64,000 bases of DNA from Eubacterium sp. GTDB taxonomy: Bacteria > Bacillota > Clostridia > Oscillospirales > Acutalibacteraceae. Below are positions 25,483-33,572 of this stretch, in pieces. Within the stretch, counting starts at the first letter, position 1, and each line of letters begins with the position of its first letter. The DNA lies in NCBI GenBank assembly GCA_017450645.1, contig JAFSTE010000011.1, positions 1-64,000 on the forward strand, read 5' to 3'. Made by a program: the position numbers and the translations under genes. The notes under the pieces were generated by a model. It was not told the origin of the DNA, searched no databases, and was given only the letters and a program-made list of their open reading frames with translations.

Positions 25483-26138
25483 AGCTTTTCCTCTATGGTT
25501 TTAATAAGCGCGGAATAGTCGTATCCGCCCTTTTGCTTATTTTTAAGATAATTTAAAAGGTGGTTAAAGTATTCTTTGTCCGAAAAATCGGTGATTTTGC
25601 CAAGGAAGCAGTCGACCTCGGAATACTCAAAATATTTGCCCGTATAGTAAGCGTCAAAGACGCTGTAGTGGTGCCTGCCGTCGCTGACAATTATGTCGCT
25701 GTCTATTTCAAAACCGTTGTCATACAGCCACTTTCGAGCAAGCTCGGGGTGGGTCATCGGGTTCAGAACAAGGTGCTTTTTGTTACAGTAATCGCAGCTT
25801 GAAAGAATTTCGGCAATAAGCTCGCCGCCCATACCCGCGATTAAAATATCGTCAATTTCGTCACCGCTGACATTCTGCAGCCCGTTTGACAAAACGCATT
25901 TAATCTTATCATTTAGCGCGTATTCGTTTACAAGCGAAATACAGGAATCAAGCGGCTTTTGGTTAATATCGCACGCAACGGCTGAGGGTACGATACCGTT
26001 TAGCACAAGGTATACGGGTACATATCCGTGGTCGCAGCCGACATCCGCAAGGCGCGCGCCGCTTCTTACAAGCTTAGCCGCAGCGGCAAGGCGGTTAGAA
26101 AGAGTAATATTACTGTTCATTTTCAAAAATGCTGTCAA
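25479..26138 (-). CDS. trmK: tRNA adenine-22 N1-methyltransferase TrmK
   Basis: 219 aa. It has the class I SAM-binding motif LADVGCDHGYVPVYLV, DILIAGMGGELIAEIL and LNPMTHPELARKWLYDNGF, all characteristic of TrmK (YqfN). Translational overlap with the upstream gene and with the Nif3-like gene indicates one operon. Confidence 0.93.
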   Translation of the reverse strand: MTAFLKMNSNITLSNRLAAAAKLVRSGARLADVGCDHGYVPVYLVLNGIVPSAVACDINQKPLDSCISLVNEYALNDKIKCVLSNGLQNVSGDEIDDILIAGMGGELIAEILSSCDYCNKKHLVLNPMTHPELARKWLYDNGFEIDSDIIVSDGRHHYSVFDAYYTGKYFEYSEVDCFLGKITDFSDKEYFNHLLNYLKNKQKGGYDYSALIKTIEEKL

Positions 26139-26715
26139 TCAGCTTTTCGTAAACGGCAACGGGGTTGGAAATAAACTTCTCCTTAATAACCTCCGCCTGC
26201 TCGCGGGTAGCGGCATAGAGGTTAAGACGCATAAAATCGGTGTTGTTGTCGCTGACGCAAAGCACAACCTCAAAGCCGTTTTCAGCTTCGACAATCTCCG
26301 CCTTATTTTCGCGCTTAAACTGCTCTTTAGCAAGGATTTTATTACAAAGCTCAATGCTCTTGTCGCGGACTGTAAGCGGCAGGTCCATCTCAACCAGCTC
26401 GATATCGGCATTATTAGTATTGCCGAGCTTAAGCGTGCCGTCCTCGTTTTCGACAATCACGCCGTTTTTTAGGAGTCTGCCTATTGCGTCAGACACCTCA
26501 AAATGATTAGCGAGTCCGCTTTCGTCCATAGCGAGAACTATAGTGTTAGCCTTAACCTTATTAGAAAGATTAGCAACGATATAGCTCACAAGCAGGTTAA
26601 TCGCGCTGACCGAGCGCAGCCCGCCCATCTTGATACCCGCCGCAAGCGCGTCAAAGTGCAAAAGCGGATTATCCACATTACTGTTATTAATATCACCTGT
26701 TTTATTCTTATCCAT
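26110..26715 (-). CDS. Hypothetical protein with winged-helix-like N-terminus
   Basis: 201 aa; family not recognised. Residues about 20-100 (SAINLLVSYIVANLSNKVKANTIV, FEVSDAIGRLLKNGVIV) have the helix pattern of a winged helix, with an acidic alpha/beta C-terminal half. It lies upstream of trmK with a 29-bp overlap, and has its own promoter. It could be a DnaD-like or regulatory protein, but nothing decides this. Confidence 0.65.
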   Translation of the reverse strand: MDKNKTGDINNSNVDNPLLHFDALAAGIKMGGLRSVSAINLLVSYIVANLSNKVKANTIVLAMDESGLANHFEVSDAIGRLLKNGVIVENEDGTLKLGNTNNADIELVEMDLPLTVRDKSIELCNKILAKEQFKRENKAEIVEAENGFEVVLCVSDNNTDFMRLNLYAATREQAEVIKEKFISNPVAVYEKLIDSIFENEQ

Positions 26716-26745
26716 AACAAGCTCCGTAAATTAATAATTTTTAAT

Positions 26746-26774
26746 ATAATATCATATTATACCAAAACTTGCAA
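26746..26774 (-). promoter_or_regulatory. Sigma-A promoter of the trmK-rqcH-ispDF operon
   Basis: On the minus strand TTGCAA (26769-26774), a 17-bp spacer, TATTAT (26746-26751), about 30 bp before ATG 26715. The run to ispF continues without a gap larger than about 5 bp. Confidence 0.55.
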
Positions 26775-26780
26775 CATAAT

Positions 26781-26812
26781 AAAATCCCCCCCGATTAATC
26801 GAGGGGATTTTT
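26781..26812 (-). terminator. Terminator after the leucine-rich-repeat gene
   Basis: AAATCCCC and GGGGATTT arms around CGATTAATCG form a long stem with A/T tracts on both sides, so it may act in both directions. Confidence 0.8.
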
Positions 26813-26901
26813 AGCTTATAGCTGTGAGCCTATTGTTACTCGCTACGCTTGGACAATAAAGTGGTTAGTGGATATTAGTGGCGGTTAAACTACGCCAGAA
26901 T

Positions 26902-28479
26902 TCATTTTGTCTTAACCGACTTAACCTCTGACCACTTGCTGTAGTACTTTTTGCCATTAATTGTTTTGTATGTACGTACACGTACATAATACCTTTTGTT
27001 TGCTTTGAGGTTTTTAACTGTTTTTGCAGTGGTTTTGAATGTTCGCTTTTTGCTGTTTTTAAAGCTTTTGTAGGTGCTGTATTCAAGCTGATATGTTTTT
27101 ACATCACGCTTTTTCCAATACGCTTTAAAGCTCTTTTTGCCAGCGGTTACCTTTTTAAGTTCTGTCGGTTTCGGGATAATCTTAAAGGTCTTCTCAAGTG
27201 TTCCTTTATATTTGTCGATGCCTGTGATTGCTACCTTTGCTGTACCGACATTTTTGCAGTTTGTGTACTTAACGGTGTAGTCAGTGCCTTCTTTGAGCGT
27301 GTTGCCTGCAAGTTTTACGGTGATTGCGGGCTTGATTGCCTTGCCTGTGTATGTCCTGTTCTCTATTTTGCTTACGTTTGCATCTTTAATTGAAATAGGA
27401 TTTACAATAGGTTCTGTTGTTTCCTCATTATCAGAACCGTCGTCACAATTAAAGTGAATTGTCGCTCCGGTTAAACAATCGTTGCCCGATTCAACAACAA
27501 TTTTTTCCCAATCTTCCTCACTGCCTTCATAATAAACATCTGTTAAACTATCACAGCAAGAAAAAGCTTCCGTTTCAATACTCTTAATACTTTTAGGAAT
27601 ATAAATGCTCGGTAAACTTTTACAACCACCAAACATACCTGCACAAATACAAGTTAGTTTGTTTGGTATATTTATACTTGTTAAGTTTTCACAAAATGAG
27701 AATATACTTAATCCGAGTTCTGTAATTGAGTTAGGCAGACTAACTGTTTTTAACTCTTTGCAGTCGTCAAATGCATCAAAACCAATACTTGTTACGCCTT
27801 CCGGAATAATGATTTCAGTTAAGCTTTGGCAACAAGTAAACGCATTATTGCCAATACTATCAACAGAATCCGGTATATCTATTTCGGTTAAACTGATACT
27901 ACCGCAAAATGAATAGTCGCTAATATTTTTAACGCCGTTTGGGATAACAGTATTATTACAACCTGAAATAAGGGTGTTTGAAGACGTTTCGATAATAGCG
28001 TTGCAATTGTTTCTGCTGTCATAAACAGGGTTGTCCTTATCAACACTTATAGCAGCTAAACTTGAACAATCAGCAAAAACACAAGCACCAATTTTTGTAA
28101 CACTACTTGGAATATCAATTTTTGGAAGGCTGATACAACCGCAAAATGCGTTATCACCAATGCGAGTTACAGTGTTTGGTATGCTAACACTTTCCAAATT
28201 AAACAGAAAATTAAATGCTCCTTCACCGATACCCGTAATGCCGTCTTGAATAGTTATGCTTTTTACTTGATACTGTAAAAAAGTATGACTCTTGTTGTCA
28301 GCTATATCACCTGTGCCAAAAACAGTTAACGAGCCATCAATATTAAGTCCGTAGAGCACGTTATCTCCGTAAGGTTCAGTTCCCAAATCATATTCTGCAG
28401 CATAAGAAGAAAAATCTACACCTGTGATTACAGAAACAAGCATTATAATCGATAATAATAATGAAAGCCTTTTTTTCAT
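26902..28479 (-). CDS. Secreted BspA-type leucine-rich-repeat protein with FN3 tail
   Basis: 525 aa from ATG 28479, which has AGGAG 7 bp upstream. A signal peptide (MKKRLSLLLS then a hydrophobic stretch, about residues 1-28) is followed by about ten TpLRR/BspA repeats of 23 residues (I-P-x-x-V-T-x-I-G-x-x-A-F-x-x-C). Next come a beta domain (about 370-435, ITVKLAGNTLKEGTDYTVKY) and one FN3 module ending in SEVKSVKTK. It is probably surface-exposed and adhesive. The tail closely matches that of the PPC/FN3 protein at 603-2462. No anchor motif is visible. Confidence 0.88.
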   Translation of the reverse strand: MKKRLSLLLSIIMLVSVITGVDFSSYAAEYDLGTEPYGDNVLYGLNIDGSLTVFGTGDIADNKSHTFLQYQVKSITIQDGITGIGEGAFNFLFNLESVSIPNTVTRIGDNAFCGCISLPKIDIPSSVTKIGACVFADCSSLAAISVDKDNPVYDSRNNCNAIIETSSNTLISGCNNTVIPNGVKNISDYSFCGSISLTEIDIPDSVDSIGNNAFTCCQSLTEIIIPEGVTSIGFDAFDDCKELKTVSLPNSITELGLSIFSFCENLTSINIPNKLTCICAGMFGGCKSLPSIYIPKSIKSIETEAFSCCDSLTDVYYEGSEEDWEKIVVESGNDCLTGATIHFNCDDGSDNEETTEPIVNPISIKDANVSKIENRTYTGKAIKPAITVKLAGNTLKEGTDYTVKYTNCKNVGTAKVAITGIDKYKGTLEKTFKIIPKPTELKKVTAGKKSFKAYWKKRDVKTYQLEYSTYKSFKNSKKRTFKTTAKTVKNLKANKRYYVRVRTYKTINGKKYYSKWSEVKSVKTK

Positions 28480-28523
28480 AATTAAACTCCTAAAATACAA
28501 AGCAATACAGTCATCTTAATAAG

Positions 28524-28553
28524 ATAATAAAACAGATTTACAATTGTTGTCAA
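28524..28553 (-). promoter_or_regulatory. Sigma-A promoter of the leucine-rich-repeat gene
   Basis: On the minus strand a perfect TTGACA (28548-28553), an 18-bp spacer and TATTAT (28524-28529). Confidence 0.65.
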
Positions 28554-28614
28554 TACAAATTGCAAAAAAATAAATAATCGCCAATAAAAAGCTTGTAAAT
28601 ATTTAAAATAAAAT

Positions 28615-28642
28615 ACGGCTGAACGCATAAGCGCACAGCCGT
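28615..28642 (-). terminator. Terminator of the ispH-rpsA operon
   Basis: ACGGCTG and CAGCCGT pair around GTGCGCTTATGCGTT, itself partly self-complementary; on the minus strand ATTTTATTTT follows. It lies 17 bp after the stop codon. Confidence 0.85.
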
Positions 28643-28658
28643 AAGGATGATAAAATTA

Positions 28659-30968
28659 TTATTCTGCAGTGTCTTCCTCAGCGGGTGCTTCCTCTGCGGG
28701 TGCCTCCTCTGCGGGAGCTTCTTCAGCTTCGGGAGCAGCCTCCTCTGCGGGAGCCTCCTCAACAACAGGAGCAGCTTCCTCTGCAGGAGCTTCCTCAACA
28801 ACAGGAGCAGCCTCCTCTGCGGGAGCCTCCTCAACTGCGGGAGCAGCCTCTTCTACGGGTGCTTCTTCAACAACCGGAGCTTCCTCCTCTGCAGGAGCTT
28901 CCTCTGCAGGTGCTTCTTCTACTGCGAGCTCGGGGATAACTTCAGTTTCCTCAGGCTTTTCAAGCAGCTCTTTGATTGAAAGAGAAACTCTCTTTTTGTC
29001 AAAGTCGATGTCGATAATCTTTGCCTTAACAACATCGCCAACCTTAAGGACATCCTGCGGAGCCTTAATTCTTTCCCACGAAATCTGGCTGATGTGGATA
29101 AGACCGTCAACTGTAGGAAGAATGTTAGCGAATGCGCCGAATGTTGCAAAGCTAACGATTCTCGCATCTACAACTGAGCCAACGGGATAATCTCTCTTAA
29201 GAATTTCCCACGGGTTGTCCTCAATCTTCTTAAAGCCGAGGCTGATCTTTCTTGTTTCCTCGTCAAGAGCCTTAATAGTAACCTCTACAGTGTCGCCAAC
29301 ATTAACAACCTCTGAAGGATGCTTAATTCTTGACCAGGAAAGCTCCGAAATATGTATCATACCGTCAATGCCGCCAAGGTCAACAAACGCACCGTAAGAA
29401 GTGAGCGACTTAACAGTACCTGTAATCTTCTGACCCTCTTCAAGAGCAGCCCATGCAGCGTCCTGCGCAGCCTTCTTCTCAGCGTCAACAACAATCTTAA
29501 TTGAGCCTACAGCTCTGCGTCTTGACGGGTTAAGGTCAATAATCTTAAACTTAACATCAGTATCCTGAAGGATTTCAAGATTCTGATTACGCGGTAAACC
29601 GGTGAGCGATGCGGGAACGAAAACTCTTGAGCCCTTAGTGGTTACAAGAACGCCGCCTCTTACAATCTGAGTTACAGTGCCTTCGAGAATTTCGTCAGCC
29701 TCTTTAGCGGCAACGATTTCATCCCAGCCCTTAGAAGCATCTAAAAGACGCTTAGAGAGCTTAAGCACGCCGTCCTGGTCATCAGTTTTCATGATGATAA
29801 GGTCAATTTCGTCGCCAACTGCAACAACATCCTCGCATTTTGTAATTGGCTCAGAACTTAAATCATCAAACGCAACTACACCTGTTTGCTTTCTGCCGGG
29901 AATATCTACATAAACTTCTGTAGGATTAATGCTCACTACAGTTCCCTTTACTACCTTGCTGTTGTCATTTTCCTTAAAAGACTCGTTAAGTAATTCTTCG
30001 AAGGATGCCTCACCATCAGCAGATGCTTTGACAGCAGGCTTAGTAGCCTTATCAGCGTTTTCTGCTGTCTCCACAACTTCTACGGTTTCGGCTGAAGCTG
30101 TTTCAACTTCCTTTTCTTTAATTTCTTCGGACATGGATTTGAGTACCTCCTTGATAATTACCGAGGGTGTCGAAGCCCCGGCAGTAACACCAACTACCCC
30201 GTATGCGGATAAATCAATGCCGTTAAGCTCGTCCTTAGTTTCGATAAGAAACGACGGACAGTGCGCGGCGCTGACCTCCTGCAGCTTACAGGTGTTTGAT
30301 GAATGGCGACCGCCGATAACAAGCATTGCGTCAGATTGCTTAGAAAGCTCCTCCGCCTCGCTTTGTCTGTCAGATGTCGCATTACATATTGTATCAAAAA
30401 TTTCGCAATTTGTACATACCCTTTTTAATAATTTTAAAGATTTTTGCCATTCTTTTAGTGAAAATGTAGTCTGGGATACACAAATTATTTTTTCGCTCTT
30501 TACAAATTCGTGGTTTTGTAATATAGAATCGAGCTCGTCGGCGTTTTTAAACACGTACGATTCGCCCCTGCAAAACGAGCGGATACCCAGAACCTCAGGG
30601 TGATTTTTGTCGCCCGCGATAAGCACAACAGTGTCCTCGCTCTGACCCGCAACGATTTTATGAATCTTTTTTACAAAGGGGCAGGTCGCGTCGGCGTAGT
30701 CGATATTTTTACTCTCAATCTCGTCGATTATTGACTTTTCGACGCCGTGCGTTCTTACGACGAGTTTATAGCCGTCGGGGCAATCCTCTACCCTGTCAAT
30801 AATCTTAACGCCCTTGCTCTCAAGGTCGCCGACGAGCTGTGCGTTATGGATAATAGGACCTAAGGTGCAAACCTTTTCGCCCTTTTCGACAAGCTCGTAA
30901 ACGAGGTTGACAGCTCTGTCAACGCCAAAGCAGAAGCCGGCGGTTTTAGCTAATTTATACTCAGTCAT
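28659..30968 (-). CDS. ispH: Fusion of HMBPP reductase (IspH) and ribosomal protein S1-like protein
   Basis: 769 aa. Residues 1-280 are IspH, last enzyme of the MEP pathway: the three [4Fe-4S] Cys lie in TAGFCFGV, DATCPFV and DTICNATSDRQ. Residues about 335-675 hold four S1 RNA-binding domains, the third and fourth most canonical (GMIHISELSW, GLIHISQISW). The end is a low-complexity acidic tail of repeated EAPAEE/EAAPVVEE units of about 85 residues. This fusion is known in Clostridia. It is last in the baiN-cmk-plsC operon, one base after plsC, and has its own terminator. The tail is probably flexible and may vary in length between strains. Confidence 0.96.
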   Translation of the reverse strand: MTEYKLAKTAGFCFGVDRAVNLVYELVEKGEKVCTLGPIIHNAQLVGDLESKGVKIIDRVEDCPDGYKLVVRTHGVEKSIIDEIESKNIDYADATCPFVKKIHKIVAGQSEDTVVLIAGDKNHPEVLGIRSFCRGESYVFKNADELDSILQNHEFVKSEKIICVSQTTFSLKEWQKSLKLLKRVCTNCEIFDTICNATSDRQSEAEELSKQSDAMLVIGGRHSSNTCKLQEVSAAHCPSFLIETKDELNGIDLSAYGVVGVTAGASTPSVIIKEVLKSMSEEIKEKEVETASAETVEVVETAENADKATKPAVKASADGEASFEELLNESFKENDNSKVVKGTVVSINPTEVYVDIPGRKQTGVVAFDDLSSEPITKCEDVVAVGDEIDLIIMKTDDQDGVLKLSKRLLDASKGWDEIVAAKEADEILEGTVTQIVRGGVLVTTKGSRVFVPASLTGLPRNQNLEILQDTDVKFKIIDLNPSRRRAVGSIKIVVDAEKKAAQDAAWAALEEGQKITGTVKSLTSYGAFVDLGGIDGMIHISELSWSRIKHPSEVVNVGDTVEVTIKALDEETRKISLGFKKIEDNPWEILKRDYPVGSVVDARIVSFATFGAFANILPTVDGLIHISQISWERIKAPQDVLKVGDVVKAKIIDIDFDKKRVSLSIKELLEKPEETEVIPELAVEEAPAEEAPAEEEAPVVEEAPVEEAAPAVEEAPAEEAAPVVEEAPAEEAAPVVEEAPAEEAAPEAEEAPAEEAPAEEAPAEEDTAE

Positions 30969-31622
30969 TTATCTTTGCGTCTCTTCCTTCCACTGCTCGG
31001 TAATGCGCTCCATTACGAGATTTGCAGCAGCTCTGATATCGTGAGGACCGAACTCCTCTTTGTCAAAGCCCATCTCCTCGGGAGTGATGAGCTTGCCGTA
31101 CGAAACAGTGACATGAGAGCCGATTTTAATCTTGCCCTTTGAGCAGATTGCAACGGGCAGAACAGCGGCGTTAGTCGCCTTTGCGATAACGGCAACGCCT
31201 GACTTTGCCTTTTGCGGCACGCCGTCCTTGTCCTTAATACGCTTACCCTCGGGGCAGATTGCCATAACGTGGCCTTCCTGAATAATCTTTTCGCCAAACT
31301 CGATAGCCGAGGTGTCGCCCGTACCGCGCTTAACCGGAAAGCCGTACATATGCGTGATAACCCAGGCTACAATCGGGTTCTTGTAAAGCTCTGATTTAGC
31401 CATAAAGTGAAGCTCGGGAATCTCCTTAGCCATACCCGCAAAAACAGGGTCAAAGGCGCAGGTGTGGTTCACCGCTACTATGTACCTTGTACCCTTAGGC
31501 GGAATGTTTTCGATGCCCTTGGTTTTAACATGATAAAGCGCTCTTACAGCGGGTGCAAACAGTGTTTTAACAATGCCGTAAAAACGGTAGTGCTTTACCT
31601 CGGAATAGTCAAATTCTCTCAT
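30969..31622 (-). CDS. plsC: 1-acyl-sn-glycerol-3-phosphate acyltransferase
   Basis: 217 aa. It acylates lysophosphatidic acid in phospholipid synthesis. The catalytic HX4D motif is in AVNHTCAFDP, and the glycerol-phosphate binding block reads CPEGKRIKD where FPEGTRS is usual. It overlaps cmk by one base and ispH-rpsA starts at the next base, a gene order conserved in Clostridia. Confidence 0.95.
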   Translation of the reverse strand: MREFDYSEVKHYRFYGIVKTLFAPAVRALYHVKTKGIENIPPKGTRYIVAVNHTCAFDPVFAGMAKEIPELHFMAKSELYKNPIVAWVITHMYGFPVKRGTGDTSAIEFGEKIIQEGHVMAICPEGKRIKDKDGVPQKAKSGVAVIAKATNAAVLPVAICSKGKIKIGSHVTVSYGKLITPEEMGFDKEEFGPHDIRAAANLVMERITEQWKEETQR

Positions 31623-32305
31623 TATATTTTCTCCTTGATAATGTTGATAACAGCGTCGATTGACTCCTGCAAATTAAGCTCTGAGGTGTCGAGCATAATC
31701 GACTCCTCGCTCGGTTTGAGCGGTGCTATTTCGCGGTGCGAATCCTGCCAGTCGCGTTGGTTAACATCGGCTAAAACATCCTCGTACATAACGCTTTCGC
31801 CCTTTTCGATAAGCTCCTTAAAGCGCCTTTCGGCTCTGCATTCGGGAGAGGCAAAAAGGAATATTTTAACATCAGCATTTGGAAGAACAACGGTTGCAAT
31901 ATCGCGTCCGTCCATAATTACGCAGTTAGTTTTTGCAATATCTCTCTGAAGGTCGAGAAGGAAGGCTCTGACCGCAGGGATTGCGGAGACGTTACTTGCG
32001 CCCATCGAGATTTCGGGCGTTCTGATAAGCGAGGACACGTCCTCGCCGTTTAGCAGCACCGCCTGCACGCCGTCGATATGGCGAAGTTCCACCTTAGAGG
32101 AGGCAAAAAGTTTTTCCAAATCCTGTTTGCTCTCAGAGGTAAGGGTATCCAAAAAGCCCATTTTCTGCGCGCTGAGAGCCACAGTGCGATACAGTGCGCC
32201 GGTATCTACGTAGATGAAGCCGAGCTCCTTCGCGGCAGCCTTTGCGATAGTGCTTTTTCCGGCGCCCGCAGGGCCGTCTATTGCAACATTGATGTACTTG
32301 TTCAT
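31622..32305 (-). CDS. cmk: Cytidylate kinase
   Basis: 227 aa. It phosphorylates CMP/dCMP. P-loop GPAGAGKSTIAKAAA at the start, DTGALYRTVAL, and the DGRDIATVVLPNADVKIFL core with NMP-binding residues are all present. AAGGAGA precedes ATG 32305. Confidence 0.97.
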   Translation of the reverse strand: MNKYINVAIDGPAGAGKSTIAKAAAKELGFIYVDTGALYRTVALSAQKMGFLDTLTSESKQDLEKLFASSKVELRHIDGVQAVLLNGEDVSSLIRTPEISMGASNVSAIPAVRAFLLDLQRDIAKTNCVIMDGRDIATVVLPNADVKIFLFASPECRAERRFKELIEKGESVMYEDVLADVNQRDWQDSHREIAPLKPSEESIMLDTSELNLQESIDAVINIIKEKI

Positions 32306-32326
32306 ATTATTCTCCTTAAAATTAGT

Positions 32327-33556
32327 TCAGATATTATTGCCGCAGAGGTAGCCCGTAGAAAAGGCAATCTGCAGATTAAATCCGCCGGTGTAGGCGTCGA
32401 CATCTATTACCTCACCTGCAAAGTAGAGGTTATCGACAAGCTTAGAGCGCATAGTTTTAGAGTCGATTTCTTTAACATTTACGCCGCCCGAGGTGACCAC
32501 CGCCTCCTCAATAGGACGAAAAGCGGTTATATCAAGAGTAAAATTCTTTAACAGCTTAACGAGGCTTTGCCTTTGTTCGCGTGTTATTGAGTTACATTTT
32601 ACGCCCGGCTCAATACCCGAAAGCCGAACGATTACGGGTATCAGCTTTTTTGGCAGAAGCTTTGACAGCGAATTAATAAAATCCCTGTTGTTATTCTCGG
32701 CAAAATCGCGCTGTATGCGCTTGTCAAGCTGCGCCGTATCAAGCGCGGGTTTAAGGTCGATATGGAGCTTATATTCCTTATTCTCAGGCTCGTTCATATG
32801 GCACGAAGCGGACAGGATAACGGGGCCGCTGACGCCGAAGTGCGTAAACAGCATCTCGCCGAAATCGGTATAAATCTTTTTGCCCTGCTCGGTCAGCGTT
32901 ACGCTTACATTTCTAAGCGACAAGCCCTGCAGCTGAGTAATAAAATTATTGCTGCAAACAAGGGGCACGAGCGAGGGCTTAAGCTCGGTAACAGTATGTC
33001 CTGCGCTCTTTGCAAGCGCGTAGCCGTCGCCGGTTGAGCCGGTTTTGCTATAGCTTTTTCCGCCGGTGCAGATTGCAACAGCGTCACAGGGTATCTCGCT
33101 ACTATCATCAAGTATTACGGCAGCTATTCTGCTGTTTTCAAAGCGAAACGCACGCGCTGTCCCCTGCACAATCTCAGCTCCGTTTTGAGTAGCGTTTTTG
33201 TGAAGCGCGTCGACTATATCGACCGCTTTATCGGACTCGGGAAAAACGCGGTTGCCGCGCTCTATCTTAGTAGGAACGCCAAGCTCCTCAAGTAGCGCTA
33301 TAGTATCGTACGGCATAAACGCTGAAAACGCCGAGTACATAAAGCGCGGATTAGTTACAACATTAGAGATTAAATCCTCTATCTCAAACGCGGCATTAGT
33401 GACATTACATCTGCCCTTGCCCGTTATCATAACCTTACGCGCAACGCGGCTGTTTTTTTCGAGAATTACGGTATTATTTTTTCGCTTTGCGGACTCCGCG
33501 CCGGCAATAAGCCCCGACGCGCCCGCACCGATAATAACAACCCTTTTGTTTTCCAT
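32327..33556 (-). CDS. NAD(P)/FAD-dependent oxidoreductase of the BaiN/HI0933 family
   Basis: 409 aa. The N-terminal dinucleotide-binding motif VIIGAGASGLIAGAESA, the VARKVMITGKGRCNVTN block and the C-terminal FAGEVIDVDAYTGGFNLQIAFSTG are diagnostic of the HI0933-like flavoproteins. The family includes BaiN of bile-acid metabolism, but most members sit in this same housekeeping operon, so a bile-acid role should not be assumed. Confidence 0.93.
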   Translation of the reverse strand: MENKRVVIIGAGASGLIAGAESAKRKNNTVILEKNSRVARKVMITGKGRCNVTNAAFEIEDLISNVVTNPRFMYSAFSAFMPYDTIALLEELGVPTKIERGNRVFPESDKAVDIVDALHKNATQNGAEIVQGTARAFRFENSRIAAVILDDSSEIPCDAVAICTGGKSYSKTGSTGDGYALAKSAGHTVTELKPSLVPLVCSNNFITQLQGLSLRNVSVTLTEQGKKIYTDFGEMLFTHFGVSGPVILSASCHMNEPENKEYKLHIDLKPALDTAQLDKRIQRDFAENNNRDFINSLSKLLPKKLIPVIVRLSGIEPGVKCNSITREQRQSLVKLLKNFTLDITAFRPIEEAVVTSGGVNVKEIDSKTMRSKLVDNLYFAGEVIDVDAYTGGFNLQIAFSTGYLCGNNI

Positions 33557-33572
33557 AAGTCAGTATTATAAA

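Noticed and set aside
28670..28930. Regularly spaced repeats that could suggest a CRISPR array
   Set aside because: The periodicity is codon-based, in frame with the acidic protein tail, and there are no unique spacers.
28669..29190. Long plus-strand frame rich in Ala/Ser/Gly opposite the ispH-rpsA tail
   Set aside because: It is the antisense shadow of the repetitive EAPAEE-coding segment, with no ribosome site and no family resemblance.
32327..33556. A bile-acid conversion role for the BaiN-like flavoprotein
   Set aside because: It sits in the conserved cmk-plsC-ispH housekeeping context and no other bai genes are present.
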